A stretch of 24,587 bases of DNA, taken from the NCBI GenBank assembly GCA_002395135.1, contig DGWC01000068.1, positions 1-24,587 on the forward strand, written 5' to 3'. The notes beneath the pieces were generated by a model. The model saw only the letters and a program-made list of their open reading frames with translations, was not told the origin of the DNA and made no database searches. Made by a program: the position numbers and the translations under genes. Each line of letters starts with the position of its first letter. Within the stretch, counting starts at the first letter, position 1. This document shows positions 1-9,730 of the stretch, piece after piece. This DNA is from Prevotella sp. UBA4268 (GTDB lineage Bacteria; Bacteroidota; Bacteroidia; Bacteroidales; Bacteroidaceae).

Positions 1-227
1 ACGGGGCGGCAAAGCGGTGCACTTGTAGGTGAAAAGTCATCGGATGAAAATGGAAACACGAATGGCCTGCATCGCCAACGGCTGGACGGTCATAGAAGGA
101 CAATAGCAAATCGGATTGAAGAGGAATCTGGACAAGGGACTTGGTAAACGAATTCGGCTGCAGGCATTGTGCTTGCAGCCGAATTTCCATTTCGCCAAAC
201 ATGCGGTTTGAGGACAGGCGCTTGAGG
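1..227. other. left-edge region without a recognisable gene
   Basis: No reading frame here resembles a known protein. Short frames on both strands run through the palindrome at 151-185 and spell similar peptides on the two strands, which is what a palindrome produces and not evidence of coding. The minus strand could hold the start of a gene running off the left edge, but nothing confirms it. Apart from the palindrome I see nothing in this stretch. Confidence 0.5.
151..185 (-). terminator. 12-bp palindrome downstream of the PBP1A gene, possible terminator
   Basis: Perfect inverted repeat AATTCGGCTGCA (151-162) and TGCAGCCGAATT (174-185) around an 11-nt loop, 43 nt past the PBP1A stop codon. 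Read on the minus strand, the stem is followed only by a short run of T, so it is a weak candidate for an intrinsic terminator. It could instead be one copy of a dispersed palindromic repeat, which needs the rest of the genome to decide. Confidence 0.5.
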
Positions 228-2525
228 TTATTCGTAGACTTCCTCGATGTCGTTCATGTTGTCCACCTGTTTCGACGCACACGGGTCGTATCCTTCCGGG
301 ATATCGAATTTCTCTTCCGGGTCATAGCCAAGAGACTTGTCTGCGAACACCTTTTTCATATAGTATGCCCATATGGGAAGTGCCATGCTGGCACCCTGGC
401 CCATGTTCATCGAGTCGAAGTGGATGTCACGGTCCTCTCCCCCAACCCAGCATCCGCTTACAAGCGAGGGCGTGAAACCCATGAACCAGGCATCGGAATG
501 CCTGTTCGTGGTACCAGTCTTCGCACCCATCTCGCAATCAATCTGATATCTGAACCTGATCCTGCTTCCGGTTCCGCCGTCTACTACGCCTTTGAGCATG
601 ACAAGCATTTTATTAGCACTCTCTTCGCTAATCACTTCGTTAACGCGAGGCTGGAATTCAGCCAACACATTTCCCTCGTTGTCCTCAATTTTTGTTACGA
701 ACATGGGAGCGCAATGTATGCCATGATTAGCAAAAGTGGTATACGCGCTAACCATTTCACCGACACATGCCTCGTAAGGACCGAGACACAACACGATGGA
801 TGGGTAAATATTGGGAGTGGTAATACCAAACTCATGCAGGAACTGCACAAAATCATGCGGGTCTATACGGTTCATCAGGTAGGCAGAAATCCAGTTGTTC
901 GACTGCGCCAACCCCCACTTCAACGTAACCATTTGGCCATATCTCGACCTACTGCCGTTTCGCGGCGTCCAGTTTCCGTAACTGCGCTGAACATTCGGAG
1001 CCACATCGCACGGACTCAAACCATTCTCCATAGACAAGGCATAAAGATAAGGTTTCGTTGTAGAGCCCACCTGCCGGCGTCCCATAAACGCCATGTCATA
1101 AGAGAAATGCTCATAATCGAGACCGCCGACATACGCCTTTACCGCACCCGTATGCGCATCCATGCTCACAAAGCCAGCACGCAGGAACTTCTTGATATAT
1201 CGAATGGAATCCATTGGAGTCATTACCGTATCTACATCGCCACGATAGGTGAACACACTCATTTCGGTGGGTGTGCGGAATGCCTTGCGGATTTCCTCGT
1301 CAGAAGCGCCATTCTCTTTCATCGCCCTATAGCGCTCGCTCTGCAGCATGCTCCGGTTTAGGATTGCCTTAACTTCCTTTTGCGTGAGCGCACTTGAGAA
1401 CGGAGCATTGACTTTCTGCCTGTTTTCCTTGTTAAACTCTGGCTGGAGGTATTTGGCCACATGATTGTAAACGGCATCTTCGGCATACTTCTGCATCCTC
1501 GAGTCAATCGTTGTATGAATCCTCAGACCATCCGTATAAATATTATAGTACTCTCCATTCTTCTTTTTATTCTTGTGGCACCAGCCATAAAGAGGATCGT
1601 TCTCCCAATAAATAGAGTCAATCGTGTATTGAGCATGGTTCCACGAAGGATAATGACTCAGTTTGGGTTTCTCTGCCATCAGATACTGTCGCATGAACTC
1701 GCGGAAATAGGTGGCAATTCCATCTTTATGTGTTGTGCGGTGGAAGTTCAGTTTTAACGGTTTGGCAATGGCCGAATCAAGTTCTGCATTTGTGATAAAC
1801 CCTTGCTGCTGCATGAGCGAGAGCACCACGTTTCTTCTCTCGAGGCAACGCTCAGGGTGGCGAACCGGGTTGAAATAGGAAGGATTCTTGCACATACCGA
1901 TCAGCATGCTCGACTCTTCAAGCGTCAATGCCTTAGGTTCCTTGTTGAAGTAAGTATTGGAAGCCGTCTTGATACCGACCGCATTGTGCAGGAAATCAAA
2001 ATAATTAAGATACATGGCAATGATCTCTTCTTTGGTGAAATTACGCTCCAGTTTGATTGAGATCACCCATTCTATTGGTTTCTGCAAGAGTCGTTCCATG
2101 GTATTCTTTGCCGTTGACGAATACAATTGCTTGGCAAGTTGCTGCGTGATTGTACTACCTCCGCCGGCACTGGTCTTGCCCATGATACCTCTTTTTACGA
2201 TTGCCCTCCCCAGCGCAATGAAATCAATGCCCGAGTGTTCATAAAAGCGCTGATCCTCGGTGGCCACAAGCGCTCGCACGAGATCTGGTGAAAGATTATT
2301 ATAGTCAACAATCACACGGTTTTCGCGGTTGGAATTCCATGTGCCTATCACCTTACCGTCGGAGGAATAAATCTGCGAAGCATATCTGCTGATTGGATTC
2401 TGCAGTTCTTCCACATCGGGCATGTAGCCTATCCACCCGTTCCATATCGCGATGAAGGCGACAAGCACAATCACGACAACTGAGGCGAGCACAGACCACA
2501 GGAATTTTATAAATGTTTTTCTCAT
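228..2525 (-). CDS. mrcA: penicillin-binding protein 1A, bifunctional transglycosylase/transpeptidase
   Basis: A class A PBP of 765 residues that polymerises lipid II glycan strands and cross-links their peptides on the outer face of the inner membrane. A short cytoplasmic N-terminus precedes one signal-anchor helix at about residues 8-30. The GT51 domain has the EDQRFYEH motif with catalytic Glu90 and the [11 protein letters not shown] motif near 122-132. The transpeptidase domain has STTK at 488-491 (nucleophile Ser488), SNN at 542-544 and KTGT at 669-672. The frame extends 16 codons further to a TTG at 2573, but that TTG is the -33 element of the gene's own promoter, so I chose the ATG at 2525, which opens with MRKTF before the anchor. 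It diverges from pyrB. Family assignment is certain; the exact name among class A PBPs is less so. Confidence 0.95.
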   Translation of the reverse strand: MRKTFIKFLWSVLASVVVIVLVAFIAIWNGWIGYMPDVEELQNPISRYASQIYSSDGKVIGTWNSNRENRVIVDYNNLSPDLVRALVATEDQRFYEHSGIDFIALGRAIVKRGIMGKTSAGGGSTITQQLAKQLYSSTAKNTMERLLQKPIEWVISIKLERNFTKEEIIAMYLNYFDFLHNAVGIKTASNTYFNKEPKALTLEESSMLIGMCKNPSYFNPVRHPERCLERRNVVLSLMQQQGFITNAELDSAIAKPLKLNFHRTTHKDGIATYFREFMRQYLMAEKPKLSHYPSWNHAQYTIDSIYWENDPLYGWCHKNKKKNGEYYNIYTDGLRIHTTIDSRMQKYAEDAVYNHVAKYLQPEFNKENRQKVNAPFSSALTQKEVKAILNRSMLQSERYRAMKENGASDEEIRKAFRTPTEMSVFTYRGDVDTVMTPMDSIRYIKKFLRAGFVSMDAHTGAVKAYVGGLDYEHFSYDMAFMGRRQVGSTTKPYLYALSMENGLSPCDVAPNVQRSYGNWTPRNGSRSRYGQMVTLKWGLAQSNNWISAYLMNRIDPHDFVQFLHEFGITTPNIYPSIVLCLGPYEACVGEMVSAYTTFANHGIHCAPMFVTKIEDNEGNVLAEFQPRVNEVISEESANKMLVMLKGVVDGGTGSRIRFRYQIDCEMGAKTGTTNRHSDAWFMGFTPSLVSGCWVGGEDRDIHFDSMNMGQGASMALPIWAYYMKKVFADKSLGYDPEEKFDIPEGYDPCASKQVDNMNDIEEVYE

Positions 2526-2543
2526 TGAATCATTATTTTTGTG

Positions 2544-2573
2544 CAAAAATACAAATATTCTTTCAAAATCCAA
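2544..2573 (-). promoter_or_regulatory. PBP1A promoter, Bacteroidetes type
   Basis: On the minus strand TTG (2571-2573) lies 19 nt before TATTTTTG (2544-2551), matching the -33/-7 consensus of the Bacteroidetes primary sigma factor. Transcription would start near 2537, leaving a leader of about a dozen nucleotides before the ATG at 2525. Confidence 0.65.
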
Positions 2574-2634
2574 CCATAAACCAAAATTTATATGTAATTT
2601 AGCAGACGAAAACGAATATAATCAACATACATCA

Positions 2635-3582
2635 ATGGAAAAACGTAACTTTGTAACAATTGCAAATCTGTCGAAAGAAAAGATCATGTATCTGATTCAG
2701 ATGGCGCAAGAGTTCGAAAAACACCCTAACAGAGAATTGCTAAAAGGGACAGTTGTGGCCACCCTGTTTTTTGAACCCTCCACACGTACACGATTGAGTT
2801 TCGAGACTGCCGCCAATCGCCTTGGAGCACGCGTGATTGGTTTTGCCGATCCGAAAATCACCAGCGGCACCAAGGGAGAGACACTCAAGGACACCATACT
2901 TATGGTGAGCAACTACGCAGACGTGATTGCCATGCGACACTACATCGAGGGAGCAGCACAATATGCCAGTGAGATAGCCCCCATCCCCATCATCAACGCC
3001 GGCGACGGTGCTCACCAGCATCCGTCACAGTGCATGCTCGACCTTTACACCATCTACCAAACGCAGGGAACGCTTGAGAATCTGAACATTTATCTTGTGG
3101 GCGATCTCAAATATGGCCGAACCGTGCATTCGCTCATCATGGCCATGAGGCATTTCAACCCGACATTCCATTTCATTGCCCCGAAAGAACTGGCCATGCC
3201 CAACGAATATAAGATATACTGTAAAGAACATGGCATCAAGTTCGTTGAGCACACGGCCTTCAATGAGAAAATCATTTCCGATGCAGATATCATCTATATG
3301 ACACGCGTGCAGAAAGAGCGTTTTTCCGACTTGATGGAGTATGAGCGAGTGAAAAACGTATATATTCTCAAGGCAGACATGCTTGGAAGCGCCCGCGAGA
3401 ACATGAAGATACTGCATCCCCTCCCCCGCGTAAACGAAATTGCCTATGATGTTGACGACAATCCTCATGCCTATTACATACAACAGGCGCAAAACGGATT
3501 GTATGCCCGCGAAGCAATTATTTGCGATGTCCTTGGAATAACCCTTGATGAAGTAAAACAAGACACTTCCATCATCAAATAA
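2635..3582 (+). CDS. pyrB: aspartate carbamoyltransferase, catalytic subunit
   Basis: Condenses carbamoyl phosphate with aspartate to give N-carbamoyl-aspartate, the committed step of de novo pyrimidine synthesis in the cytoplasm. The 315-residue length fits the family. The carbamoyl-phosphate motif FFEPSTRTR is at 45-53, GAHQHPSQ at 125-132 and HPLPR near the C-terminus. The open frame extends upstream to 2452, but that part overlaps the divergent PBP1A gene and its promoter. The ATG at 2635, giving MEKRNFVTI, places the conserved N-terminal helix correctly. pyrI begins 33 nt downstream, so the two are co-transcribed and the product should form the catalytic-regulatory holoenzyme. Confidence 0.97.
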   Translation: MEKRNFVTIANLSKEKIMYLIQMAQEFEKHPNRELLKGTVVATLFFEPSTRTRLSFETAANRLGARVIGFADPKITSGTKGETLKDTILMVSNYADVIAMRHYIEGAAQYASEIAPIPIINAGDGAHQHPSQCMLDLYTIYQTQGTLENLNIYLVGDLKYGRTVHSLIMAMRHFNPTFHFIAPKELAMPNEYKIYCKEHGIKFVEHTAFNEKIISDADIIYMTRVQKERFSDLMEYERVKNVYILKADMLGSARENMKILHPLPRVNEIAYDVDDNPHAYYIQQAQNGLYAREAIICDVLGITLDEVKQDTSIIK

Positions 3583-3615
3583 AGCCAATAGTAATCCATC
3601 TCAGAAAGAATCAAC

Positions 3616-4071
3616 ATGAACAAGAAAGAAAGACTCGTTGCCGCAATTGAGAACGGCACCGTGATTGACCACATACCAGCAGACAAGACTTTTCAGGTTG
3701 TCAACCTGCTCGGACTTCAGCGTTTACAGATGCCTGTCACCATCGGATACAACTATTATTCCACCAAAGTAGGGAAAAAGGGAATCATCAAGGTAACAGA
3801 CAAGTTCTTTACAGACGATGAGATTTCCCGTTTGTCGGTTGTTGCGCCCAAGGTTGTGCTCAATATCATCAAGGACTACGACGTGGTAGAAAAGAAAACC
3901 GTAGACACCCCCGACGAATTGCGCGGCATCGTAAAATGCAACAATCCCAAGTGCATCACCAACAATGAACCGATGAACACGGTTTTCCACGTTGTCGACA
4001 AAGAGAACGGCGTGCTGAAATGCCATTATTGCGACAAAGAACAAGACATCGACAAGGTGGAACTGGTGTAA
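3616..4071 (+). CDS. pyrI: aspartate carbamoyltransferase, regulatory subunit
   Basis: The 151-residue regulatory chain of the allosteric aspartate carbamoyltransferase; it binds ATP and CTP in the N-terminal domain and docks on PyrB through a C-terminal zinc domain. Four cysteines, Cys108, Cys113, Cys136 and Cys139, have the C-x4-C...C-x2-C spacing of the structural zinc site, within two positions of the E. coli numbering. The length matches E. coli PyrI. It lies 33 nt after pyrB in the same operon and is followed by a strong hairpin terminator. Nothing is truncated, so nucleotide regulation of the complex is expected, although which nucleotides act cannot be read from sequence. Confidence 0.97.
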   Translation: MNKKERLVAAIENGTVIDHIPADKTFQVVNLLGLQRLQMPVTIGYNYYSTKVGKKGIIKVTDKFFTDDEISRLSVVAPKVVLNIIKDYDVVEKKTVDTPDELRGIVKCNNPKCITNNEPMNTVFHVVDKENGVLKCHYCDKEQDIDKVELV

Positions 4072-4112
4072 ACTCTCTTAAAAAGAAAAAGAGGCCCTTC
4101 AGCCTGTATCAT

Positions 4113-4156
4113 AAAAAGAAACTGTGTCCATGAGTGTGTGGACACAGTCTCTTTTT
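4113..4156. terminator. bidirectional terminator between pyrI and the TonB-dependent receptor
   Basis: Perfect 10-bp stem ACTGTGTCCA (4121-4130) / TGGACACAGT (4139-4148) with an 8-nt loop, flanked by an A-rich run on the left (4113-4120) and TTTTT on the right (4152-4156). It can therefore act as an intrinsic terminator for both converging genes. Confidence 0.85.
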
Positions 4157-4162
4157 CTATTA

Positions 4163-6562
4163 TCAGAAATGGAATTTCAAGTCAACTCCCATCTGGAAAG
4201 GATTGCCGAGTTGCGCAAAGAACTGTTTTGTTCCCGTGGCAGAACTGTCAAAGGCAAAGGTGTTATACTTGGCATTCGTCAAGTTTCTGCCCCATAGGCT
4301 AAGCATCACGAATCCGCAGTCGGCATCGACATGTGCTCCTACCACCGTATAGAGTTTCTGGCAATAGGTGTTCAATTCATCCCAATATGTCTTGCCCTGG
4401 GCAGACAGGTTGGCGCCAATGGTAATGGAACGCAAGGCAGAGTTGTTGAAATCTATGCGATAGTCAGCCATTGCTCCAATGGTATGCATCGGCACGAATG
4501 GAACTATATTGTCTTTATAATCCACGAACTGTCCGGAAACAGTGTCATTATACTCTTTGAAGACAGCACGCGTGTATCCATAACTGAGCGCCCATACAAG
4601 ATGATTGTCGATGGCATGGCCGCGAAGAGCAGCCTCAACACCACAACTGTAACTCTTACCCGCATTCACCATCATACGTCCAAAACCGTAATTACCAGCC
4701 ATCACAGACAACTGCTGATTACGAACCTGCATGAAGAAACCGGAGAGGTCAAACTGCACCCGGTCGTTGAAAAGGTTCAGATGAGAGCCGAACTCATAGT
4801 TCCAACTTTCTTCCGGCTTGTAAGATATGGTGTTACGGATGTTGTCGTACGTCGTTGCATCATGCCCGATAGTCATATCGCCACGCGCCGTCTGCGACGT
4901 TCCCTGCAACTCAGTCTGAAGGATGTCGCTGAACATCTGTATATTAAAGCCTCCCGCACGGTAACCCTTGGCAACAGTGGCATACACATTGCTGTTGTGA
5001 TTGTCAATCCTATAACTCAGTCCCACTTTGGGCAGCAACTGATTGTAGTCATCGTGATGATTATTCTTGAGCAAGGAATTGACACGAGCCTTCACATTCA
5101 CGCCCATCACATTCTCATCAAGTGTCATCACGGCCTCTGTAGCATAATCAATTGCCACACGGCTGTAATCGAATCGCAATCCCAAAGTAGCGGTCAGACG
5201 GTCAGTAATGTCGAAATTCGACTCATGATAAACACCGAAATTGGTCTGTGGGGTGTAGAACTTTCCGGGAATGGTCTGCATCTGCATGTCAATGGTGCAG
5301 CCACCAGCCCGCTGTATGATGGAAGCAGCCATCTGGCGTGCGGCATCTGCTGTCATGCCCTGGGCTTCATAGCGTCTTGCCATGGAATTGAGCATGCCAT
5401 AATATGCATAGTCTGTGATTGTCTGTGAAAGGAAACCGTTCATTCCCGGGTCGAAATACACAGGAGCCACGGTCTTCAACCATTGATAGGAAGCAAACAC
5501 GCCAGACGACCATTTCCACCATCCGCTGGTATTGCTCTTAAGAGAAAACTCCTGTGAAACTGCATGTTCGTGCTGACGTTGCTCCATGTGCATAAAGTCG
5601 TCAGGCAGATAGTCAATATCCATAAGCATATAGTCACGCAGGAACTGATAACTGGTTGTGGAATAGAATTTAACTTTTCGTCCCGTGTATTTCAGTGTCA
5701 GTCCCGTATTGAACATGTTTCTGCGATAGTTTCCCTGTCGGTTGGTGGAAGGATCGGCCGTTTCATTGTTATCTGCATTCAGCAATCCGTAAGGGAAACC
5801 GTTCTGTCTAACATACTGATAGTCGGCCACATAGTCTAATACCCAGTTTTGCGAAGTCTGATACATAAGTCGCAGTTTTCCGCCACCTTCCTGATATTCA
5901 TCGGCGCGATCACCAGTTGTCTGGTTTTTAAAGAACCCGTTCTGTCCGTTATAGAAGCCCGACAAAGAGAATGCGAAAGAATCGTTCACCTTATTATAAT
6001 GGGATGCCTCAACATTGCGATACGCATGAGTTCCATAGCCAATGCTGATGTCAGTGCCTTGATAGGCCATCGGATTGCGAGAATACATTCTCACCAGTCC
6101 GCCTTCAGTATTCATTCCATACAAAGTGCCTTGCGGACCGCGCAATACGTCCACCCTTTCTAACTGATATGTATGGAAATTATACTGGCTTTTGTTCATC
6201 AATGGAATACCGTCGACATACATTCCCACCGATGGACTGTTCACACGGGAACCGATGCCACGGATGTACATGGACGACGTGTAGCGGCTGCCATAGTTGG
6301 GCATCACAAACGATGGAACATAGGCACTCAACTCGCGGAGGTCGCGAACACCCAGACGCTGTACGTCTCCATTAGAAAACATCGTGCTGCTCAGCGGCTG
6401 CTGGCGCAGACGGAATACTTCCTTGGGCTGTGAAACAACGACCACTTCGTCGAGGTCTACCACTCGTGATGTGTCTGATACTGCCGCATCGTTAATGACA
6501 TCTGCCATTGATGAGATACAGAACAATACCAGCATCGATACTAAAAAAAACTTACTTTTCAT
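4163..6562 (-). CDS. TonB-dependent outer-membrane receptor
   Basis: A 799-residue outer-membrane transporter powered by TonB-ExbBD. A signal peptide (about residues 1-20, ending SSMA) precedes a TonB-box-like segment DLDEVVVVSQ at 36-45, a plug domain at about 50-165 with the usual GMYVDGIPL and LERVDVLRGPQGTLYG segments, and a 22-strand-type barrel that ends in Phe (DLKFHF), the outer-membrane assembly signal. There is no SusC-type N-terminal extension and no SusD partner, so it resembles siderophore, haem or cofactor receptors more than glycan transporters; the substrate is unknown. The frame runs on 44 codons upstream, but a promoter sits within that part and the signal peptide starts at the ATG at 6562. 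It appears to be a single-gene transcript. Confidence 0.93.
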   Translation of the reverse strand: MKSKFFLVSMLVLFCISSMADVINDAAVSDTSRVVDLDEVVVVSQPKEVFRLRQQPLSSTMFSNGDVQRLGVRDLRELSAYVPSFVMPNYGSRYTSSMYIRGIGSRVNSPSVGMYVDGIPLMNKSQYNFHTYQLERVDVLRGPQGTLYGMNTEGGLVRMYSRNPMAYQGTDISIGYGTHAYRNVEASHYNKVNDSFAFSLSGFYNGQNGFFKNQTTGDRADEYQEGGGKLRLMYQTSQNWVLDYVADYQYVRQNGFPYGLLNADNNETADPSTNRQGNYRRNMFNTGLTLKYTGRKVKFYSTTSYQFLRDYMLMDIDYLPDDFMHMEQRQHEHAVSQEFSLKSNTSGWWKWSSGVFASYQWLKTVAPVYFDPGMNGFLSQTITDYAYYGMLNSMARRYEAQGMTADAARQMAASIIQRAGGCTIDMQMQTIPGKFYTPQTNFGVYHESNFDITDRLTATLGLRFDYSRVAIDYATEAVMTLDENVMGVNVKARVNSLLKNNHHDDYNQLLPKVGLSYRIDNHNSNVYATVAKGYRAGGFNIQMFSDILQTELQGTSQTARGDMTIGHDATTYDNIRNTISYKPEESWNYEFGSHLNLFNDRVQFDLSGFFMQVRNQQLSVMAGNYGFGRMMVNAGKSYSCGVEAALRGHAIDNHLVWALSYGYTRAVFKEYNDTVSGQFVDYKDNIVPFVPMHTIGAMADYRIDFNNSALRSITIGANLSAQGKTYWDELNTYCQKLYTVVGAHVDADCGFVMLSLWGRNLTNAKYNTFAFDSSATGTKQFFAQLGNPFQMGVDLKFHF

Positions 6563-6583
6563 GTTATCTTGCTTTTTTGGGTG

Positions 6584-6614
6584 CAAAGATACAACCTCGC
6601 TTTCAAATACGCAA
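6584..6614 (-). promoter_or_regulatory. promoter of the TonB-dependent receptor gene
   Basis: On the minus strand TTG (6612-6614), a 20-nt spacer, then TATCTTTG (6584-6591) match the Bacteroidetes -33/-7 consensus. The predicted start lies about 15 nt before the ATG at 6562, which supports that start codon over the longer frame. Confidence 0.7.
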
Positions 6615-6694
6615 TCCACATTTTTATGGATTTTTGTGTTCAGCACCCGTAAAAAAAGCGAAATGTCGGCTTTAAACCCGTTGAGAAACCGCAT

Positions 6695-7801
6695 TTATTC
6701 ATTCATTCTTCCGCAGTGAGGGCAAATGCCTTTCTGATGAATCAGTCCACCACAATGGCCGCATACGAACTTGCAATGGGAGTTTTTCTTATACATTTTC
6801 AGCGCGAAATAGACATATACAACCAGCAACACATATCCTATATAATATAAGGTGGTCAGACTGAAAATGATGTAATTCAATGCACAGACAGCGGCCAATC
6901 CGCACAAATACAACACGGCCTCGCCAAAAGGTAAGTTGTGCCTCACCACATCCAGGCATGCCAAACCCACGATAAGCATGCTCCATACCAACACGAGGAA
7001 CATGGAGAGAATGGCTGGCACACTGAAGGGATTGAGTGTGGGATGATAATAGAAATGGCGCCAGATCTCGGGGGTAAACAACTGAATCGTTGCATAGAGC
7101 GTTGCCGATGCCGCCACAATCAGCACCAACAGCGTGGGATAGATGTTGTCTATATCGTTGAAATGCACAATCTTTGCATTGTTTCGCAGAATCAGATGCA
7201 TGACATAAGCCACGGCAATAAGGATGATGACAATCAGGAATACCAATAAGTGAACATCAGAAAAGACGGAGATGAACTGGGATATCGGGTCGTCGGGTGT
7301 CACCTTCGGCAACAGTTGCGATTCGTGAATCCATCCAAACGTATACTGATCGCGCGCCAACTGCACCCAGACAGAATCAATACTGTCGGCTGGCATGATC
7401 CTGATATCGGCTACGACCAGACGCTCATACTTCATTACGGAGAAAGAATCTGTCGGCACCTGGCTCACAACCTCCTCTGGCATCTGCTTTAACAAGATCA
7501 GCGAGTCGGCTTTCACCACGAAATTATAGTTCTCAGAATAATGATGCCTGCTCGAAAACGTCAGCGAATCCATGGCCCGCTGATAGGCGGCGGTGTCATA
7601 CGGTGTTTCACTGTCTACCGGCATCGCGTCATGCGTCTTCGACTTATTGGTATAACATGACGACAACACGAAAGACACTATCAGCATCACCATGAAGATG
7701 CGAAGGCTCGCCATGCCCGGTAAGAATGAAAAAGCAGCATGCAGAGCCGCACAGAACCACTCGGTTATGCCTTTCCTCGTCATTATGTTTCGTATCTTCA
7801 T
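6695..7801 (-). CDS. membrane protein with SH3-like segment and C-terminal zinc ribbon, function unknown
   Basis: Up to 368 residues. In order: a hydrophobic N-terminus with a lipobox-like VLSSC ending at Cys49; a soluble region whose part around 95-165 looks like a bacterial SH3 domain (VWVQLARDQ, FGWIHESQLL); about five membrane helices at 183-205, 220-241, 262-284, 293-315 and 317-336; and a zinc ribbon with Cys347, Cys350, Cys360 and Cys363. No specific role can be assigned. The start is uncertain. The first ATG (7801) gives 29 extra residues, while the ATG at 7714 (Met30) would give a normal lipoprotein signal with Cys near position 20. It follows the U32 gene by 51 nt on the same strand and is probably in the metA transcript. 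Confidence 0.8.
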   Translation of the reverse strand: MKIRNIMTRKGITEWFCAALHAAFSFLPGMASLRIFMVMLIVSFVLSSCYTNKSKTHDAMPVDSETPYDTAAYQRAMDSLTFSSRHHYSENYNFVVKADSLILLKQMPEEVVSQVPTDSFSVMKYERLVVADIRIMPADSIDSVWVQLARDQYTFGWIHESQLLPKVTPDDPISQFISVFSDVHLLVFLIVIILIAVAYVMHLILRNNAKIVHFNDIDNIYPTLLVLIVAASATLYATIQLFTPEIWRHFYYHPTLNPFSVPAILSMFLVLVWSMLIVGLACLDVVRHNLPFGEAVLYLCGLAAVCALNYIIFSLTTLYYIGYVLLVVYVYFALKMYKKNSHCKFVCGHCGGLIHQKGICPHCGRMNE

Positions 7802-7852
7802 GATGATTACAACGTTGATTCTTACCTTTGATTAACTCGCCATCCTGTCTGC

Positions 7853-9730
7853 TCACATCCCATAGACATTCATCTGGCACTCACGACACCTGAATTCCAG
7901 CCTGAAACGTTTCCCGTCGGACAGGCTGAGATAGAAAGGTTCGCGCCATGGAGAGCGCACTCCCCCATTCTTTTCACAATAGCCAAGACTGAATTTCAGA
8001 CAATGGCGACATTGCATAAGTAATGGCGAGTGAGTGGAAGACACATAGGCATCACACTCATAGGCCTTTACGGGACGATCCATTCCCATATCGCGATAGA
8101 ACTGCGCTGCACGACGGTTGGAAATGTTATATAGATAAGGGTATTTCTTATATTCCTCCCCAATGACCACGGGGTGCATTGGAGAAGAATCGCGCTCACC
8201 CGCATTGGGTTCTGACTCGTTATCTACAGGCTTGGGGTCCGGCACATTGTCAGCGTCCGTCTCATGTCCTTTCATCATCATTTCCGTCAGTTGGCGACGC
8301 ATTTCTGCCAGTTTGCTCGACGGGATGAAGAAATTGAAATCAACAGGAACGAATTGTATGTCAGCACATTCGTATGGTGTGTCGCCCAGTTTTGATAGTT
8401 GCCTGACGATATTCTCGCGTTGCGGCTTCTGAGCCATCTGTTTTTCTATCGAGATTTTCGCTGTATAATTACCAGAAGACAGTGCAAAGCCTTCGTCTGT
8501 CTCGGCCATGGTCATGCGTACAGGAATCTTGCGCTCTGCCGTTTTTCTCGCCATCATACGCTCAAACTCCTGGTCATTGTTACGGTAGAGAGCCATGCCA
8601 GGACGCAGATTGGCGGGCATCTTGTAAGGGAAAAGGCGGTTGCCCACCACTCTGTTCACACGGAAACCATCCAGTTCCCGGCGCTCATTGAGAAAGCAAA
8701 GGCCGTCGCCATTAGCAAACGAGTCCGTTCCCGAGACATTGAAAGAGCCTCCACGCAGTTCTTTCACATTGCCCACATACTCGCCAATGGCCTTTGGCGT
8801 ATCGGGAGAGAAAATATCCCGCCTTCTGCCATGCAAGAAATAATGCGTGAATCCCCTGTTAAACGTCTTTTTAAGGTCTGGTTCAAAGGAATACCGGCAC
8901 ACACCCGAAGAAGCGCGCTGGTATTTTTCAGGGTTCTTGCTGATAATCTTGTTCAGTTGAATGCTATAGGCTGCCGTCACATTCTTCACATAGTCCACGT
9001 CCTTGAGCCTCCCCTCAATCTTGAAAGAGGTGGCTCCGGCCTCCAGCAGGTCTTCAAGCACATCAATCTGGCACAGATCCTTGAGCGACAACAAATGCCG
9101 TCCTTGCTCAATGATGTTTCCGTCGGCATCGGAAAGGTCGAATTTCAGCCGACAGAACTGTGCACATTCACCGCGATTGGCACTCCGTTTGAAACAATAA
9201 TGCGATGCATAGCACACGCCCGAATAACAGACGCACAGTGCTCCATGTACAAACACTTCCAATTCCACATCGGGAACAGCCTGATGTATGGCATTTATTT
9301 CGTCTTTCGATAACTCGCGGGCAAGCACCACGCGTTTGAATCCCAGACTGCGCAGCCATTTCACCTTCTCCACCGTGCGGTTATCTGTTTGTGTTGACGC
9401 ATGTAATGCCATCGAGCCATGGTTCATGCTCAGTATTCCCATATCTTGAACAAGGACTGCATCAGCCCCGATTGCCGACAATTCGTTGAGCAATTGCTGA
9501 GTGGAGTGCAGTTCATCATCGTAGATAATGGTGTTCACGGTAACATAGACTTTTGCCCCGAACTGATGGGCATAACGGCACAATTGCGAAATATCATCCA
9601 AAGAATTGCCCGCAGCGGCTCTCGCACCAAAACGGGGAGCCCCTATGTAAACCGCATCAGCCCCATGATCGATGGCGGCGATGCCACATTCCAAGTTCTT
9701 GGCAGGTGCCAGCAGTTCAATCTTACGCAA
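7853..9730 (-). CDS. U32-family (YhbU/YdcP-type) protein, likely RNA hydroxylation factor
   Basis: A 625-residue member of the family named peptidase U32. The N-terminal barrel opens at once with the conserved LLAPAKNLE. The U32 signature is at about 158-173 (EVFVHGALCVCYSGVC), followed by Cys179, Cys189 and Cys193, which fit a metal or iron-sulfur site. The C-terminus adds a second cysteine cluster with two C-x2-C pairs. Well-studied relatives in E. coli are not proteases: RlhA hydroxylates 23S rRNA C2501 and TrhP acts on tRNA uridine 34. The length near 650 and the C-terminal cysteines point to the RlhA-like long form; that choice is inferred. The start is a TTG: an in-frame stop lies four codons upstream and no ATG precedes the conserved N-terminus. 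It overlaps the metA stop by 8 nt, implying coupled translation. Confidence 0.88.
   Translation of the reverse strand: MRKIELLAPAKNLECGIAAIDHGADAVYIGAPRFGARAAAGNSLDDISQLCRYAHQFGAKVYVTVNTIIYDDELHSTQQLLNELSAIGADAVLVQDMGILSMNHGSMALHASTQTDNRTVEKVKWLRSLGFKRVVLARELSKDEINAIHQAVPDVELEVFVHGALCVCYSGVCYASHYCFKRSANRGECAQFCRLKFDLSDADGNIIEQGRHLLSLKDLCQIDVLEDLLEAGATSFKIEGRLKDVDYVKNVTAAYSIQLNKIISKNPEKYQRASSGVCRYSFEPDLKKTFNRGFTHYFLHGRRRDIFSPDTPKAIGEYVGNVKELRGGSFNVSGTDSFANGDGLCFLNERRELDGFRVNRVVGNRLFPYKMPANLRPGMALYRNNDQEFERMMARKTAERKIPVRMTMAETDEGFALSSGNYTAKISIEKQMAQKPQRENIVRQLSKLGDTPYECADIQFVPVDFNFFIPSSKLAEMRRQLTEMMMKGHETDADNVPDPKPVDNESEPNAGERDSSPMHPVVIGEEYKKYPYLYNISNRRAAQFYRDMGMDRPVKAYECDAYVSSTHSPLLMQCRHCLKFSLGYCEKNGGVRSPWREPFYLSLSDGKRFRLEFRCRECQMNVYGM

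Noticed and set aside
141..1361. Long plus-strand open frame opposite the PBP1A gene
   Set aside because: It lies antisense to a gene with all catalytic motifs, and its peptide has no recognisable domain and an excess of His and Arg typical of antisense frames.
4331..5428. Plus-strand 365-codon frame opposite the TonB receptor gene
   Set aside because: Antisense shadow of a well-supported receptor, with no homology-like motif or promoter.
4163..6562. Polysaccharide utilisation locus
   Set aside because: The receptor lacks the SusC N-terminal extension, and there is no SusD-like gene or glycoside hydrolase beside it.
8399..9313. Plus-strand 304-codon frame opposite the U32 gene
   Set aside because: Antisense shadow, since the U32 signature and cysteine clusters are on the minus strand.
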